Source: Epiperipatus broadwayi (lineage: Eukaryota > Onychophora > Udeonychophora > Euonychophora > Peripatidae). Taken from it: DNA of 64,000 nucleotides. The stretch lies in assembly GCA_028023455.1 (NCBI GenBank), contig JAQFVV010012422.1, positions 7,677,210 through 7,741,209 on the forward strand. Reading direction: 5' to 3'. Positions 12,476-23,374 of the stretch are shown in pieces. How positions within the stretch are numbered: the stretch's first letter is position 1; each line of letters opens with the position of its first letter. The notes beneath the pieces are model-generated. The model worked only from the letters and a program-made list of their open reading frames with translations, searched no databases and was not told the origin of the DNA. The translations under genes were made by a program, and so were the position numbers.

Positions 12476-13348
12476 TTTCTTCTCAGTGATGAGATGTTTA
12501 TACATCAAGAAAAAAACAGATACAGTGAAACAAATGAAATTTCAGGAACAAAATGGTAAGAGGGGTGGATACATGTAAAAGGGAATGGGAAGTGGAGAGG
12601 GGAATTGGTGTGTAGTTCAGGCTGGCTAGAAGAGCATGTCTTTGTGATTGAGTCCTATGGCAGAGGCTGAGAGGATGGGAGTTGGAGGATTGCCCAAGTG
12701 TCTGTGAGGAATGGAGATGGAGCTAGTTTGGTATCTCGGGTTTTGAGAGTGCGAATTGTCCAAGAGCTTTTGATTTACTGACAGTACTCTCTGATCAAGG
12801 ATGATGGCACATCGGAGCAACTAGAGAGTATAGATGAGAAAAATTGACAGTCTAATGATTGCAAAGACCCCTGTTTCTATGGATTCTTGGAGGTTGAAGA
12901 TGGTATTTCTGTGTGAGGAAAGGTAGGAATTGATGACATTTCTCATGCCAAGCAGAAAAGGACATTTAAGTAGGAAGTGCTGGATGGTTTCATTGTCAGT
13001 TTTACAGAGCTGGCATATGGGAGAGATCTTGGTAAAACCCCTACGGTTCACCAAAAATCGATTTGTGGGAAGGGAGTGAAGATTTATTTTGAGGAGAAAA
13101 TCAAGGAATTTTGCTTCAAGGGACCATCTTTTGAATTTGCGGATTAGTTGGGCATTGGTAAGTCCGAGAAAGGTAGGGGACACAATGGAGAAGTCTGCAG
13201 TCTGGTTGAACACCTCCCAGTACTTTAGTTTGCTGTTGATGGATGGTATAGCAAAGCCAGCCTTTTGTAGGATGTTGGCAACAAGTGAGGGCCATGACCT
13301 AGGCCTGCCATTGGGAGAAGTGTCAGTGGGTGTGATAATGATATGCAC
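12476..13348 (-). mobile_element. 5'-truncated LINE insertion with CCHC-type C-terminal domain and 14-bp TSD
   Basis: The minus strand encodes the C-terminal part of a non-LTR reverse-transcriptase protein. It has a long post-RT region (RPRSWPSLV; KFKRWSLEAKFLDFLLKINL; SLPTNRFLVNR) leading to a zinc-knuckle-like motif ICQLCKTDNETIQHFLLKCP (C-x2-C-x8-H-x4-C). The frame is interrupted once, by TAG at 12823-12821, then resumes with LLRCAIILDQRVLS and ends at 12626. The insertion is delimited by direct repeats TAATCTATGTTTTT at 12462-12475 and 13349-13362. An A8 tail (T run on the plus strand) sits at the 3' end. It is clearly less AT-rich than its surroundings. The long nearly intact frame and clear TSD point to a fairly recent, 5'-truncated insertion. 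Confidence 0.85.
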
Positions 13349-13364
13349 TAATCTATGTTTTTGT

Positions 13365-14805
13365 CTTGTAATATTATATACATTGGTTTTGAAGATATAA
13401 AGACCAGTTTGTGTAAAAAAAAAAAAATGCATGATAAATGTAAATTTGATGAAATATATATATAAAAAAAAGGTAAAGTTATCTTATTTGTTGTAAATTG
13501 TATTCTTATTTTAAAATATGAACACAAGTAAGAAACTATTACAGTTTATTCTCAATGTTTTTCTTTCTCAGATAAAAGCTATAATTGTTGAATAATAATA
13601 ATAATAAATGGGTAGTATTCAACTTCATCTAATTTGGATGTGTTAAACATGGTATTTTTTATATGCAGTACTTAACTAATTAATAGCTAATAATGGCTAT
13701 AGTTATGGGTCATTCTCGAATTGATAATGATAGTTATAAATTTTATGTGTCAAATAGTAATATATTTTGTTTTGTTAGTGACTTTATATGTGCATTGTAA
13801 GTAATATTAGTAATAGATTTATCTGTTATTATGTTGAATAATTATAATGATGAGTGTATATTTTGGAAAATGTGATAGATCCATGTTAAATCACATCAGG
13901 TGAACTTATTCTCTTACCCTGAGTGATGATATAAATGACCATCATGAGTGAATCATGAATGATGTTCATCAAACTTTGAGCAGATTAAGATCATACTTTT
14001 GTAGTGTATTGATGTAGTTATTAAATAAGGGACCAACCACTCCTTTCTTTTTCTCATATCCCTAAAAGTGATCCAGAAGCAACACTGGGATTTAAAACCA
14101 TGTGTTGGTATAGTTGTTAAACAAAGGATTGATCACTCCTTCCTTTTATATCCCTAAAGGTGCTCCAGAAGTGACACTGGGATTATAGAACATATGCAGT
14201 CATGAGATGATTGTGGTCTAGGTTGTTAATTTGTTCTTTTTGCCTTAGCTCAACCCCACGATATCTTTGGATATGCTATTATTTTATTATGTTCATATTC
14301 CTAAGTTCTAATGGTATGGTATCAATAACAGCAAACTCGTTTCTGAAATATGGTATTTGAAAATATAAGTTGTACTTAGCACTGAGCAAAATAATGATAA
14401 AAGATAATATTCATTAAAAGTTAATTTATAGTAGATTCTTACTTAATGCCTATCCATTCAAAATGAACCCCATCTACACCATTAATTTACATTATATATT
14501 ATTTATATCCAAGTTGTTTTAAAATGCTAATAATTTTCTTTGATCTTGAAATAGTCCTATAATGTAAAACTGATAATTAAGAGGGTAGAAGAATGATAAT
14601 CTTGATTCTTAAAACAGTGTTGACTATTTAATAAACTAAATAAATGGATTAAAGCAAGAAGTCAATAGTTTCTAGTATTATATTCTAAGTATATTTATTA
14701 TGTTATCCTGTGTGATAATATTGATGGTTTATTAACCATTGAATAGAGATTTTGAAATTTATCACCTGTGTTTATTTAAAGTGGATAAGTTCTAAAAATT
14801 ATGCT
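13365..14805. other. AT-rich intergenic stretch
   Basis: No gene seen. It holds a short (ATA)n run near 13592 and the approximately 90-base direct duplication annotated at 14011-14195. Confidence 0.5.
14011..14195. repeat. Imperfect tandem duplication, unit about 90 bases
   Basis: Two adjacent diverged units share TTATTAAATAAGGGACCAAC versus TTGTTAAACAAAGGATTGAT, then ATATCCCTAAAAGTGATCCA versus ATATCCCTAAAGGTGCTCCA, then GAAG-ACACTGGGATT. The second unit begins near 14106. No coding frame crosses it. Confidence 0.75.
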
Positions 14806-14809
14806 CACC

Positions 14810-14868
14810 TTCCAAGCAGCAGGCCCGGGTTTGCTTCCAGGTCAACGCATTTTACATATGAAATATAT
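14810..14868 (+). mobile_element. 5'-truncated tRNA-Gly-derived SINE, canonical type
   Basis: This is the 3' half of the SINE. It keeps the anticodon arm with the CTTCCAA loop (UCC anticodon), a single B box (GGGTTTGCTTCCAGG), the acceptor half TCAACGC and the tail ATTTTACATATGAAA. The A-box half is missing. It is followed by (TA)n and then by the 50-base sequence shared with 16335-16400. Confidence 0.7.
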
Positions 14869-14931
14869 ATATATGATAACAGATGGCGTTCTACCAAAAA
14901 CACCGTCAAGCGTAGTTTTCTGACTAAGAAT
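14869..14931 (+). repeat. Dispersed repeat segment (copy 1 of a pair)
   Basis: A block of about 50 bases running from TGATAACAGATGGCGTTCTA through ACACCGTCAAGCGTAGTTTT is found again in reverse orientation at 16345-16400. It is nearly identical over CpG-containing sequence, which is unusual here. The element type is not recognised. Confidence 0.65.
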
Positions 14932-15409
14932 AGATTGTTATAACTAGCTATATTGCAGATTTTCATGATGTGGAAGTCTGCAATAAATTTAATTTTCCGG
15001 ACAACCAGCTGAGGCCTCTGGATGACAGTTCCTGACCAAATGCATGGCAAGTCGCAGTTTTATTTCAAAGAAGGACAAAATCTACGAAAGTGATCACGAA
15101 GATGGACTTCTCAATCTATTAAATCCGTAAAGTATGAACTATTGTATCTATCTAATAACTCTCCTAAAATTGCAAGTAATTAATAACTGAAAATCTGACT
15201 TAAAGAATGCAAATTCAATTATTGATATTTTTTTTTATGAAGATGTTTAAGCAATCATTTCCAGTTCATTTTTTTTTGTGTGTATATTATGTTTTAACTA
15301 AAATGTATTAAATTTAAAGTTGGGTGTAGATAGCTGCATGGATAAAGATTAATAACTATGTTTAAATTCGTTTATGTTTAATTTAACAGATTTTAATTTC
15401 AGGCTATTT

Positions 15410-15660
15410 GTTTTGTGGTTGTGTCAGTGCTAGTGGAGAGATATATAGACGTTTATATTAATGTAATGTGAAGCGTGTTTAGCATACAGGGCAACGTGCC
15501 CAACTGAATGCATGACCCCAAAGAGGCAGTCATACAACTGAATGGTCGCAGATGTATTTCCTGCACCATTGACCCCTCCTAGCTCTATGGACAGGGATTT
15601 ATAAGACGGCAGAAAGACCGCTTTCCCCCATATGTAGCACTCTTTAAAAAAAAATTATAT
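15410..15660. other. Less AT-rich island of unknown nature
   Basis: A stretch with several CpGs and C-rich runs (for example CACCATTGACCCCTCCTAGC near 15570) stands out from its surroundings. Frames on both strands are short. It may be a remnant of a transposon or a conserved non-coding piece; I cannot assign it. Confidence 0.3.
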
Positions 15661-16280
15661 ACATGATTCCTTAGTCAGACAGAGGCACTTTCCTGATCTA
15701 GACCTGGATCATTTCCTTCAAATAATATCACGCCAGATGCACATTCCTGTGGCATGATTTTATGCTAGCATCTTCGTATTGCATTGATTGCTACTATATA
15801 TCTGGAAGCAGGCATTGGGTTGACTACAAACTTTTAGTCTGAGATTGAATGAATGTTTTGATAAGTTTTAAGTGGAAAAAAAAACTATGTAGACTATCTA
15901 TGCTCGACATGCTAAAGTAAAATATAATTTAAATATCCATCTGTGCGATCTATTTAAAATAGTAATTTAAATTTAAAAAAAATATATATTAATGTTAAAA
16001 TCTAAAAATAAATTTAATCTTCAATTTTAAATGTGTGTTAATAAAAATCTATTTGTGTGTTAATTACTGGCAGTGGCTTCTTTTATTTTATTGTTCTAAA
16101 TATTTAATATATACTTTGAGAATAGAAGTCTATTGAAACTTAAATGTTTTAAAATCTCTGCTACTCTATGAGCTAGTGACCTTGGGCAAACGATCGAAAT
16201 CCAAATATATAAATTAAAATAAAAAAATTTTTTTTTAAACTTAACGTACCTGCCTACTATAAATTTTCTAGGTTCAAATG

Positions 16281-16400
16281 CCTAGTGGCGCCCTGTAGTG
16301 CAGATTATGTGAAGTCTCCTTCCCCCCCCAATCGTTAAAATGGCGCCCAACAGAAAACTACGCTTGACGGTGTTTTTGGTAGAACGCCATCTGTTATCAT
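16281..16400 (-). repeat. Dispersed repeat segment (copy 2 of a pair)
   Basis: Reverse-orientation partner of 14869-14931: AAACTACGCTTGACGGTGTT at about 16355, then the reverse complement of GATGGCGTTCTACC and TGATAACAG. The adjoining sequence AGTGGCGCCCTGTAGTGCAG and AATGGCGCCCAACAG is rich in GGCGC and may be the rest of the element. The shared peptide that both copies could encode is a by-product of DNA identity. Confidence 0.6.
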
Positions 16401-16593
16401 AAATACAAGCATTAGCAAGTTTTTTAACTTGTGTTTTTTTTTGTTTTTCATATATATATATATATGCTATTAATAAATAAGGAAAATATAAAGTACAATC
16501 AGTCAAAAGAAAATGCAGTGTAGGTAATAAATTTGAGTAACAATAAGTTAAAAGATAATAACTTAAAATATAAAATGCATAGTAAGTCAAATA

Positions 16594-16714
16594 AATATAT
16601 ATATTGCTTATAATAACTTCTTTCATATACATTTCAATGCAAAAAAATGTTGGTAAAAAACTTGTTTGCATTGAAATATATATGAAAGAAGTTATTATAA
16701 GCAATATATATATA
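16594..16714. repeat. Long hairpin: head-to-head copies of a retroposon tail
   Basis: Inverted repeat with arms of about 50 bases (16594-16644 and 16664-16714) and a loop of about 20 bases. The arms read TTTGCATTGAAATATATATG then AAAGAAGTTATTATAAGCAA outward, and are almost perfectly complementary. The same sequence forms the 3' part of the insertion at 39527-39644 (TTTGCATTTAAGTGTATATG, AGAGAAGTTATTATAAGCAA). The hairpin is thus two facing copies of that tail, without the hammerhead-like part. Confidence 0.8.
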
Positions 16715-16739
16715 TATAATGTGATGATCGCACATACTG

Positions 16740-17445
16740 CGGTCACACATATAGATATTTAACATTTAAAGAATGTTAAATATTGTGCTTGGGTTATAAA
16801 AAAAAAGTGAGTTTAAAAAAATTACAAAACAAAGAAATGTTTAAATAAAAAAGAGAGGGAATTAGAATCGAAACGATTCTTATCTTTTACCCTTCAAAGT
16901 TCAGATTTAAAAAAAAAGAATAAATATTATATCGATATCATGTGTTTAATGTAAGATAATAAAAAAAGAGAAATGAAATATAAATAAAATAGAAACTTAA
17001 TGATATAAAAAAAAGCGATAGTTGGGGAGTGTAAATAAAATATGAGTAAAATGTAGAATGCAACGATAAGATAAAGTTCTGTTCTTAAAACTACACATTT
17101 TGACGAAAAATGAAATGCATATGTGAATGTATGAATAAAGAGAGTACGGTTTATTTCATGACAAAATGAAATAATTTTATTAAAGAAAATGATTGAGAAA
17201 TAAATGTAAAATATTATATTATAAAATTGTATCAAATTGAAAGTAATTTTGTATAAGTTGTTGAAAGCATTTTTAAAGTAAAAGGGTGTGAAATAAAAAA
17301 ACCCTGCAAGAGATCAAGATAAGAAAGGAATTTGAAAAATAAAGAACATTAATTAATTAATTGGAAAACAGTGTTGGTCGAGACTTCAGTGAGGACACTG
17401 CTCTGATAAGAAGCAGAGAAATATAATAGAAAGCAGATATGAAAG
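16740..17445. other. A-rich intergenic stretch
   Basis: The plus strand is dominated by A runs with few C. The minus-strand frame at 16927-17235 is phenylalanine, isoleucine and tyrosine rich and follows base composition. No gene recognised. Confidence 0.5.
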
Positions 17446-17449
17446 TTAA

Positions 17450-17760
17450 ATTTGGAAACATGAAAACAAACTATAACATAATGGAAGCTTCGACGATGTG
17501 TGGCTAAGGGCCAGTCGCGATCGCCGGTCGATCCAGACTTCCATGCCATAATGGTTCGCATCTTGATGTAACAACTGCCGACGTAGCACCTGCTGAAGAG
17601 TTTGTTTTTGCCTTGCCTTGATGCCCACAATACGGAGGAGTCCCAACAATCAAATCTAACCAGAGAGCGACCGTTCCCTACTAAAGAAGTGGAAAAATTC
17701 CACGGGACGGTCAGCAAGACACCAAGTTTATTCGAAGACTTTATCACCTAGGTAATTATG
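17450..17760. other. CpG-containing island, possible exon or promoter
   Basis: About 300 bases with marked CpG content (GTCGCGATCGCCGGTCGATC near 17514; CGGGACGGTC near 17702) in otherwise AT-rich DNA. On the plus strand a 50-codon frame from about 17592 ends in SLFEDFIT-stop at 17750, followed at once by GTAATTATG. On the minus strand a 132-codon frame (17349-17747) also crosses it. Neither product is recognised. It could be a host exon, a 5' flank, or an old mobile element. Confidence 0.3.
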
Positions 17761-17769
17761 AATAAGACA

Positions 17770-18590
17770 TTTTATATAATTATGTGCACATACCTTTAAA
17801 TTTAATGCAATTCCCAATCCCACATATAATGATAGACATTAATTAGACTCTGAATATTTGAAATGACTATAAAGGGATAAGTTATTTCCACAGATTGCAA
17901 TCATTTATAGAATCATCTATTGTATTTTTAGTTATTTTTGTAGTGTTATAGCATAATTTGTTTTTTTATATTGAGTGTTAATAATTTTGAGTGTTTCTTT
18001 TATTATAATTTATTGTATTAAAAATCTTTTATTTATGTAAATTCCATTTTGTCTCTTTCTTCACCACTTCCAAAATAATATATCTTAGGGTTGGGAAATA
18101 AATATTATGCATTTGAGTACTTAATTAACACATGAAGCTAGTGGTGCAGTATTTGATTCCATTAAATTTATAATTATCCAAGTCCTGTAACTCTGTTAGA
18201 TGTTACAGCAGTTGGGAGAAAGTTGACTGGGAAATATAACCTGGGGCTATACCTATATAGCATACAAGTTTGGTCAAGTACGGATATAGACTCATTTATG
18301 TTTATATTTTTTCTCTGCTTGTGGTAGCGGAAAGTGGACGATCTTGAATTATAAGAATTCCCCATTATATCTATATAAAAGGGAAGTTTAAGCTTTCGAT
18401 CGTCGGGTTGCCATTACAATATATAGATAGATCTAGTTTTTGGTCTTCCTACCCTTCACTGAGGTAAGCCAACTAGCTGGAAACCATGGTCTGAAGGTTG
18501 GAGACAACGAAAGAGATATTGAATTCTATTCACTCAGGGTTTATATAAACAAAAGCTTGTTAGGAACTATTGGTAAAGCTCCATCTAGTG
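17770..18590. other. Intergenic stretch without recognised gene
   Basis: Short frames only (18174-18365 minus, 18440-18652 plus). They lack recognisable domains, and the plus one runs into the microsatellite at 18595. Confidence 0.45.
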
Positions 18591-18593
18591 ATC

Positions 18594-18594
<1 letters not shown>

Positions 18595-18632
<38 letters not shown>
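18595..18632. repeat. Compound (TA)n(TG)n microsatellite
   Basis: An AT dinucleotide run passing directly into a TG run. Confidence 0.95.
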
Positions 18633-18745
18633 AAGATATGCAAAGAAAGTAAATGATAAAAATAAGAGTATAAGTCAAATAAACTCAATATGAGTAATAG
18701 ATTTGAGCAATAATAAATTAAAAGATAATAATTTATTAAAGTATT

Positions 18746-19255
18746 AGCTGAAACACAGGCTTATTATATACCTGTGTCTATATATGTAATATATAGGGTA
18801 TATGAGCACAGACTTTCACTGGTTTAGCATGAAATACGTATATTGGTGATTATTTAGCTTTTCAACATATATGTGTTTAAGTGTATCAGTGTTATTAGAT
18901 AGAGTGGAGAGTGGTGGATCATGTGAAAGTCTGTGCTCATGTACCCTATATATTACATATATAGACACAGGTATATAATAAGCCTGTGTTTCAGTTATTA
19001 TATTGTAGAGATGTCTGCCCATCCTTGCATATGTATTAAATGGTTTATGTCCTGTACATGTGGGATTCAGACTGACCTTAGGTCAACATGGGTGTGACAA
19101 GAATCTCAGCCTCAGGGTGGCCTCTGAGCATTCCATCAGATTTTCAATTGGATGGATGGTTGAAGAGTTGGAATGTGGAGTAGATTGAAGCCTGTCCATT
19201 AAAGTATGAAGATTGTCTATCTTAATCTATATCTGAGCAGTTATAGTATATATGT
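18746..19255. repeat. Mosaic A/B repeat family, copy 1 (inverted A arms plus B)
   Basis: Arms of about 75 bases at 18746-18820 and 18921-18996 are inverted copies (ACACAGGCTTATTATATACC, then ATATAGGGTATATGAGCACA). They enclose the module-A interior (GGTTTAGCATGAAATACGTA, TTGGTGATTATTTA). To the right lies module B (about 18996-19255), containing TGTCCTGTACATGTGGGATT, TGGCCTCTGAGCATTCCATC and AGCCTGTCCATTAAAGTATG. Related copies are at 22340-22965, 24093-24246, 25149-25398, 31688-32130, 41861-42141 and 43981-44505. The element class is unknown. Confidence 0.8.
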
Positions 19256-19259
19256 TGTA

Positions 19260-21500
19260 CCAGTCGAAAAACACATTAATCCAACAAACCCGTGAATACA
19301 GGTAAAGAACCTCGAGTCCGACAATGTACAAGATATATAAATCAGATACATTGTGAATTCTGCCCTATTTACCTATATCCCCAGGTCAAACATCTAATCA
19401 ATAGCCTTTCTCGATGATACGATCAAATTCCTTTACTTTCACCGTCCCAGCAGCTGGGTCTTAAAGCATGAGATTCAATTTAAATATATTTTTAGTGAGA
19501 ACTTGGGTGATTGGTTGATAGGTATATTTAAAAATCAAAATTTATTTAAAATAAAAGAAAATAAAAGGATTCGAGAACACTGAAAGTTTGTTTTAGTTAT
19601 ATATATATATTTAAAATCATTAGACATTCTACATTAGTTATTTTACATTAGTTTAAACTCAAGCTCAAAAAAAACAAAAAATACAATTTTTAAATTAACT
19701 TCATAATTATATGAGTTCATGACAACTTTATTTATATTAGCGGTTAGCATTGACATTATTGAGTTTGTACAATTTATTTTGTGAAGTTTATACATCTTTA
19801 ATTTTGTTTACATTTATTTTCCTTTTTTTTAAATAGCAAAAATTATTTCATAATTCAATGACCACGGATTTCAAAATTCCCCGTGCACATTTATTACAAG
19901 TTTGTAATATGGCGGTAGGTTTAAACATCTGCCTAATGCACATATATAAAAATAACTATTTTCCTGAATTCTTTATACAAGATTTAAAACAAACATTTCT
20001 ATTGAAAAATATATTAATTAAATAGACGATTATCGGAAGACTAATTTGACGTCTTACTCCTCTAACAGATAAAAAAAAATGATTTCATTCTTCTTTAAAA
20101 AAATTAATAATTTAGATTTTCCAATAACTAATGTTTTATGACATTAGTGGACCTTGCTGGCATAGCTTATAAATAACTTTAAAACTGTAAGCGATTATAA
20201 TAAAAAAAATATATCAGTTAATTATCAAAGCAAACAAGTCACTTTAGTTGGACTTACAACTAAAATCATACCTATAATAAAATATAACGTGAATTAGCGA
20301 TTTTGACTAATTACAAAAACAAATAAAAGTCGATTACTTAGGTCGAAGATCCTTTCAGTAGAATCATTTCCCTATGGCTTACATATTAGGTAGGCAAAAT
20401 AAAAGCAAAATAATGTCGGGTTAATAAATATACAAATGCACAGGAGAGAAAAAACATAAGTAAGAAAATACGAGCCGGATTACGGATACTCATATGCCTT
20501 TTTCAATGAAGAATAAAAAGGGAAATCGATACGTCCACATGTCGTGTCCATATATAAATAGGAGATAGGATTTACGGAGAGCCCTCATATTCGCCTCTAT
20601 GAATTCCGCTGACAAACCAACTCTATCTCAAAAACGCTGTCCGATTCACAGGCTTATGTGAAAAACGGAAGCTAACTCCAAATCACCAAATCACTGACCG
20701 TTTTAGATCTGTTCATGAGACTCCAAGCATTCTTTATTAACCCAAGATATTATAATTATTAAGTAGGAACGAATTATAATTAAATAGCCTTAAAATGATC
20801 TAATACTGCATAGAGACCAACCTGCGTAACCAACTATTTTATATAAATATTTAACCTACAAGAAAAAACATACATGTAGAAATAAGGGAATTTAATTCTC
20901 GAAAAAATCCCCCCTTCCCTCTTTCCTAACTTAAAAAAAAGGCAAGATAATTAACTGACGCTATCCAGCAGCACTGTTACTAGGTCAAAATCTATAGCAT
21001 ATTTTATTCTGTTTTGAATTGCAGAAATATAAAATAATAGAATCCCATTCTGGGAAATCTATAATAAAACTGTTTAAAGAAATTACGGCATGTTTATTTT
21101 GAAATATATATATTCGACATAACTTCACTTGCGAAATAAAAATAGATCAAGATTATTTTATTTTAAAATTAAATCGTTCTTTCCCGAACTCCCTCTAATA
21201 AAAAAAATTTGCTCTCTTAGGAAATTACTCTGAGCCCCCGCGAGTGAAGCTTGTCGAAGTACAAAAAAAAATCAAATATAATCTCATGCCAAAAATTAAT
21301 ATAAAACAAATAAATAAATTCATAGTCAACAATTAAAAATATTAAAAATTATTGTGAGCTTGAGTTATTAAAAAGAAAAAAACATTATAAATAATTTAAA
21401 AGAAAAGGTTTAAAAAGTCAGTTAAAAGATTCTTAATAAACATTAACTTTTGACATTTTTTTTTAAGCTTTACGAACCTACATTTATATTCTAATGATAA
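19260..21500. other. Intergenic stretch, no recognised gene or element
   Basis: Moderately AT-rich with scattered CpGs (for example 20340-20700). No significant open frame on either strand. If the exon at 21546-21622 is real, this region would be its first intron. Confidence 0.4.
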
Positions 21501-21545
21501 TTTTTAAAATCTTGATGACAGGATTTAAGCTCTTCAGCATCTTAC

Positions 21546-21622
21546 CTGGAGTTCCCCGGTATGAGTTCACGGGCGAACATTGATGGCTGGTAGCATTTGA
21601 AGGCAGGTTCTGGCAGTAACAT
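21546..21622 (-). CDS. Candidate first coding exon of an unrecognised gene
   Basis: On the minus strand an ATG at 21622-21620 opens 25 codons plus two bases, beginning MLLPEPAFKCYQPSMFAREL, and runs into CTCCAG followed by GTAAGATG. That is a near-perfect eukaryotic 5' splice site with its GT at 21545-21544. An in-frame TGA lies a short way upstream of the ATG, as expected for a 5' untranslated leader. The leader is purine-rich (GAGACCAGAGACCAGACAGA). The segment is markedly less AT-rich than its neighbours. I do not recognise the peptide and see no second exon, so the reading frame is inferred from start, donor and composition alone. The alternative is chance in a GC-richer island. Confidence 0.35.
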
Positions 21623-21689
21623 AACAGAAGATTTCAGGTCTCAGGAAGGAAAGGGCAGTGATTTACCCTTTTTTACTCCTCGATCATCA

Positions 21690-21775
21690 TAGCGTACTTT
21701 CTACAACTCTGCCCGTTCTCTGTCTGGTCTCTGGTCTCTCCTTCTGGTCAAAAAGGGTCACTATTTATTACTTCC
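21690..21775 (-). promoter_or_regulatory. Possible core promoter for the candidate exon at 21546-21622
   Basis: Read on the minus strand, AATAAATAG (21771-21763) resembles a TATA element. It is followed about 25-35 bases later by a purine-rich segment that could hold the transcription start and leader. This is an inference from position only. Confidence 0.2.
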
Positions 21776-21779
21776 TGCT

Positions 21780-22335
21780 GCCTCAGGTGATCTTCTTTTA
21801 GAAACAATAGAAATTAATCTTTTATTCTAATTTTAGAAAGTTTGTACCTTGATAAGGATCAATATATTTCAATCTAATTTTATATTAGTTTTTAATTTAG
21901 GTAACAATGGAGAATCTATACTAATTAATGAATAGAGATTCCACAGTGAATGGATTTTGGTCATTTATCAATGCTTTTAATTTAAACATTTATTTTAAAC
22001 TTCTTATCGAGGTACAAATCTTTTCAAAAAGGCCATCTTGGATTCTTATACTGAAAAAAATAAAACATTTTAAACATATATATTTAAACTATGTAAAAAA
22101 AATTCAAAGTTAATTATTTGAATTTTTTTTTCTTTTAGTAATGAAAATAGAATAACAGTGTGTTAGTATAATTATATATATATATGATCCAAAATAAATT
22201 TTAGGATTTATTCAGGATGGTTAAAAATGCTAAAATATTTTTTTAGAATAATAAAAAAAAAAAAACAAATGTTACTAAAATAAATAATTAGGTGGGTCAG
22301 ACTGTGAAACGGCAAATCTGAATCAGATTTACCAT
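21780..22335. other. AT-rich spacer
   Basis: No gene recognised. The 61-codon frame at 21928-22113 is lysine, phenylalanine and isoleucine rich and follows local composition. Confidence 0.45.
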
Positions 22336-22339
22336 TTCA

Positions 22340-22965
22340 ATGTGTAGAGATGATAATCTGGACCAACTGATGATTGCTGGGTTAGCATGAAATGCGTATA
22401 TTGGTGATTATTTATCTTTTCAACATATATGTGTTTAAGTGCATGTGAAAGTCTGTGCTCATATACCCTATATATTACATATATAGACACAGGTATATAA
22501 TAAGCCTGTGTTTCAGTTATTACATTGTAGAGATGTCTATCTATCCTTGCATATGTATTAAATGGATTATGTCCTGTACATGTGGGGTTTAGATTGACCT
22601 TAGGTCAACATGGCTGTGACAAAAATCTCGGCCTCAGGGTGGCCTCTGAGCATTAAATCATCAGATTTTCAATTGGATGAACGGTTGAAGAGTTGGAATG
22701 TGGAGTAGATTGAAGCCTGTCCATTAAAGTATGAAGATTGTCTATCTTAATATATATCTGAGCACTTACAGTATATATGTGTAGAGATGATAATCTGGAC
22801 CAACTGATGATTGCTGGTTTAGCATGAAATACGTATATTGGTGATTATTTATCCTTTCAACATATATGTGTTTAAGTGTATCAGTGTTATTAGATAGAGT
22901 GGAGAGTGGTGGGTCATGTGAAAGTCTGTGCTCATATACCCTATATATTATATAAAGTATTATAT
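22340..22965. repeat. Mosaic A/B repeat family, copy 2 (direct A-B-A)
   Basis: Module A (GTGTAGAGATGATAATCTGG, ATTGGTGATTATTTATC, GAAAGTCTGTGCTCATATAC) occurs at about 22346-22500 and again, in the same orientation, at about 22778-22960. Module B (TGTCCTGTACATGTGGGGTT through AGCCTGTCCATTAAAGTATG) lies between them. The two A copies differ by an internal deletion of about 45 bases in the first. A direct A-B-A order contrasts with the inverted order at 43981-44505. Confidence 0.85.
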
Positions 22966-22999
22966 AGATCCTAAGAGATCTTCCCTTAATCATAAAATG

Positions 23000-23360
23000 C
23001 TGCAATTAAATCTTGTTTATGTAAATTTCTGTCATAATTGTCCAAGATTATGCATGTTTTCTTTATTGTTATTAGCATATTCACAAAACTTGTAAATAAT
23101 GTAAATAAATTTTGTTTGAAAATATATTTAGTTATCTGTGGGTGTCCTTATTGGTAATCACCATCCATACTGTTATTGCTATTGCTATCCACATATTGTT
23201 TTATTGTTATTATAAAAATTATCATCAGTTAATTTAATAGATTTTATTGAACGTCAGCACATCAAAATAAACTTTGTTAAGCTCTTAGATTTAGAGTATG
23301 TAAAGTTTTATTGATTATTTTTAAATAAGATTACTGCAGTTATTGTTTATTGATCAAAAC
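23000..23360. other. AT-rich spacer
   Basis: No recognisable gene or repeat. Confidence 0.4.
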
Positions 23361-23374
23361 ACAGTTGATCTTAA

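Noticed and set aside
13089-13400. Plus-strand frame of 103 codons
   Set aside because: Antisense shadow of the LINE C-terminal frame on the minus strand.
14752-16746. Peptide shared by frames at 14752-14943 and 16282-16746 as a conserved protein
   Set aside because: The identity is confined to a 50-base DNA repeat in opposite orientations; the rest of the frames is unrelated low-complexity sequence.
22360-22380. CTGATGA in module A of the mosaic repeats as a hammerhead core
   Set aside because: No GAAA follows at hammerhead spacing and no stem II can be formed.
22346-22960. LTR retrotransposon in miniature (direct A repeats flanking B)
   Set aside because: Other copies have the same modules inverted or alone, there is no primer-binding site or TG...CA end, and no TSD was found.
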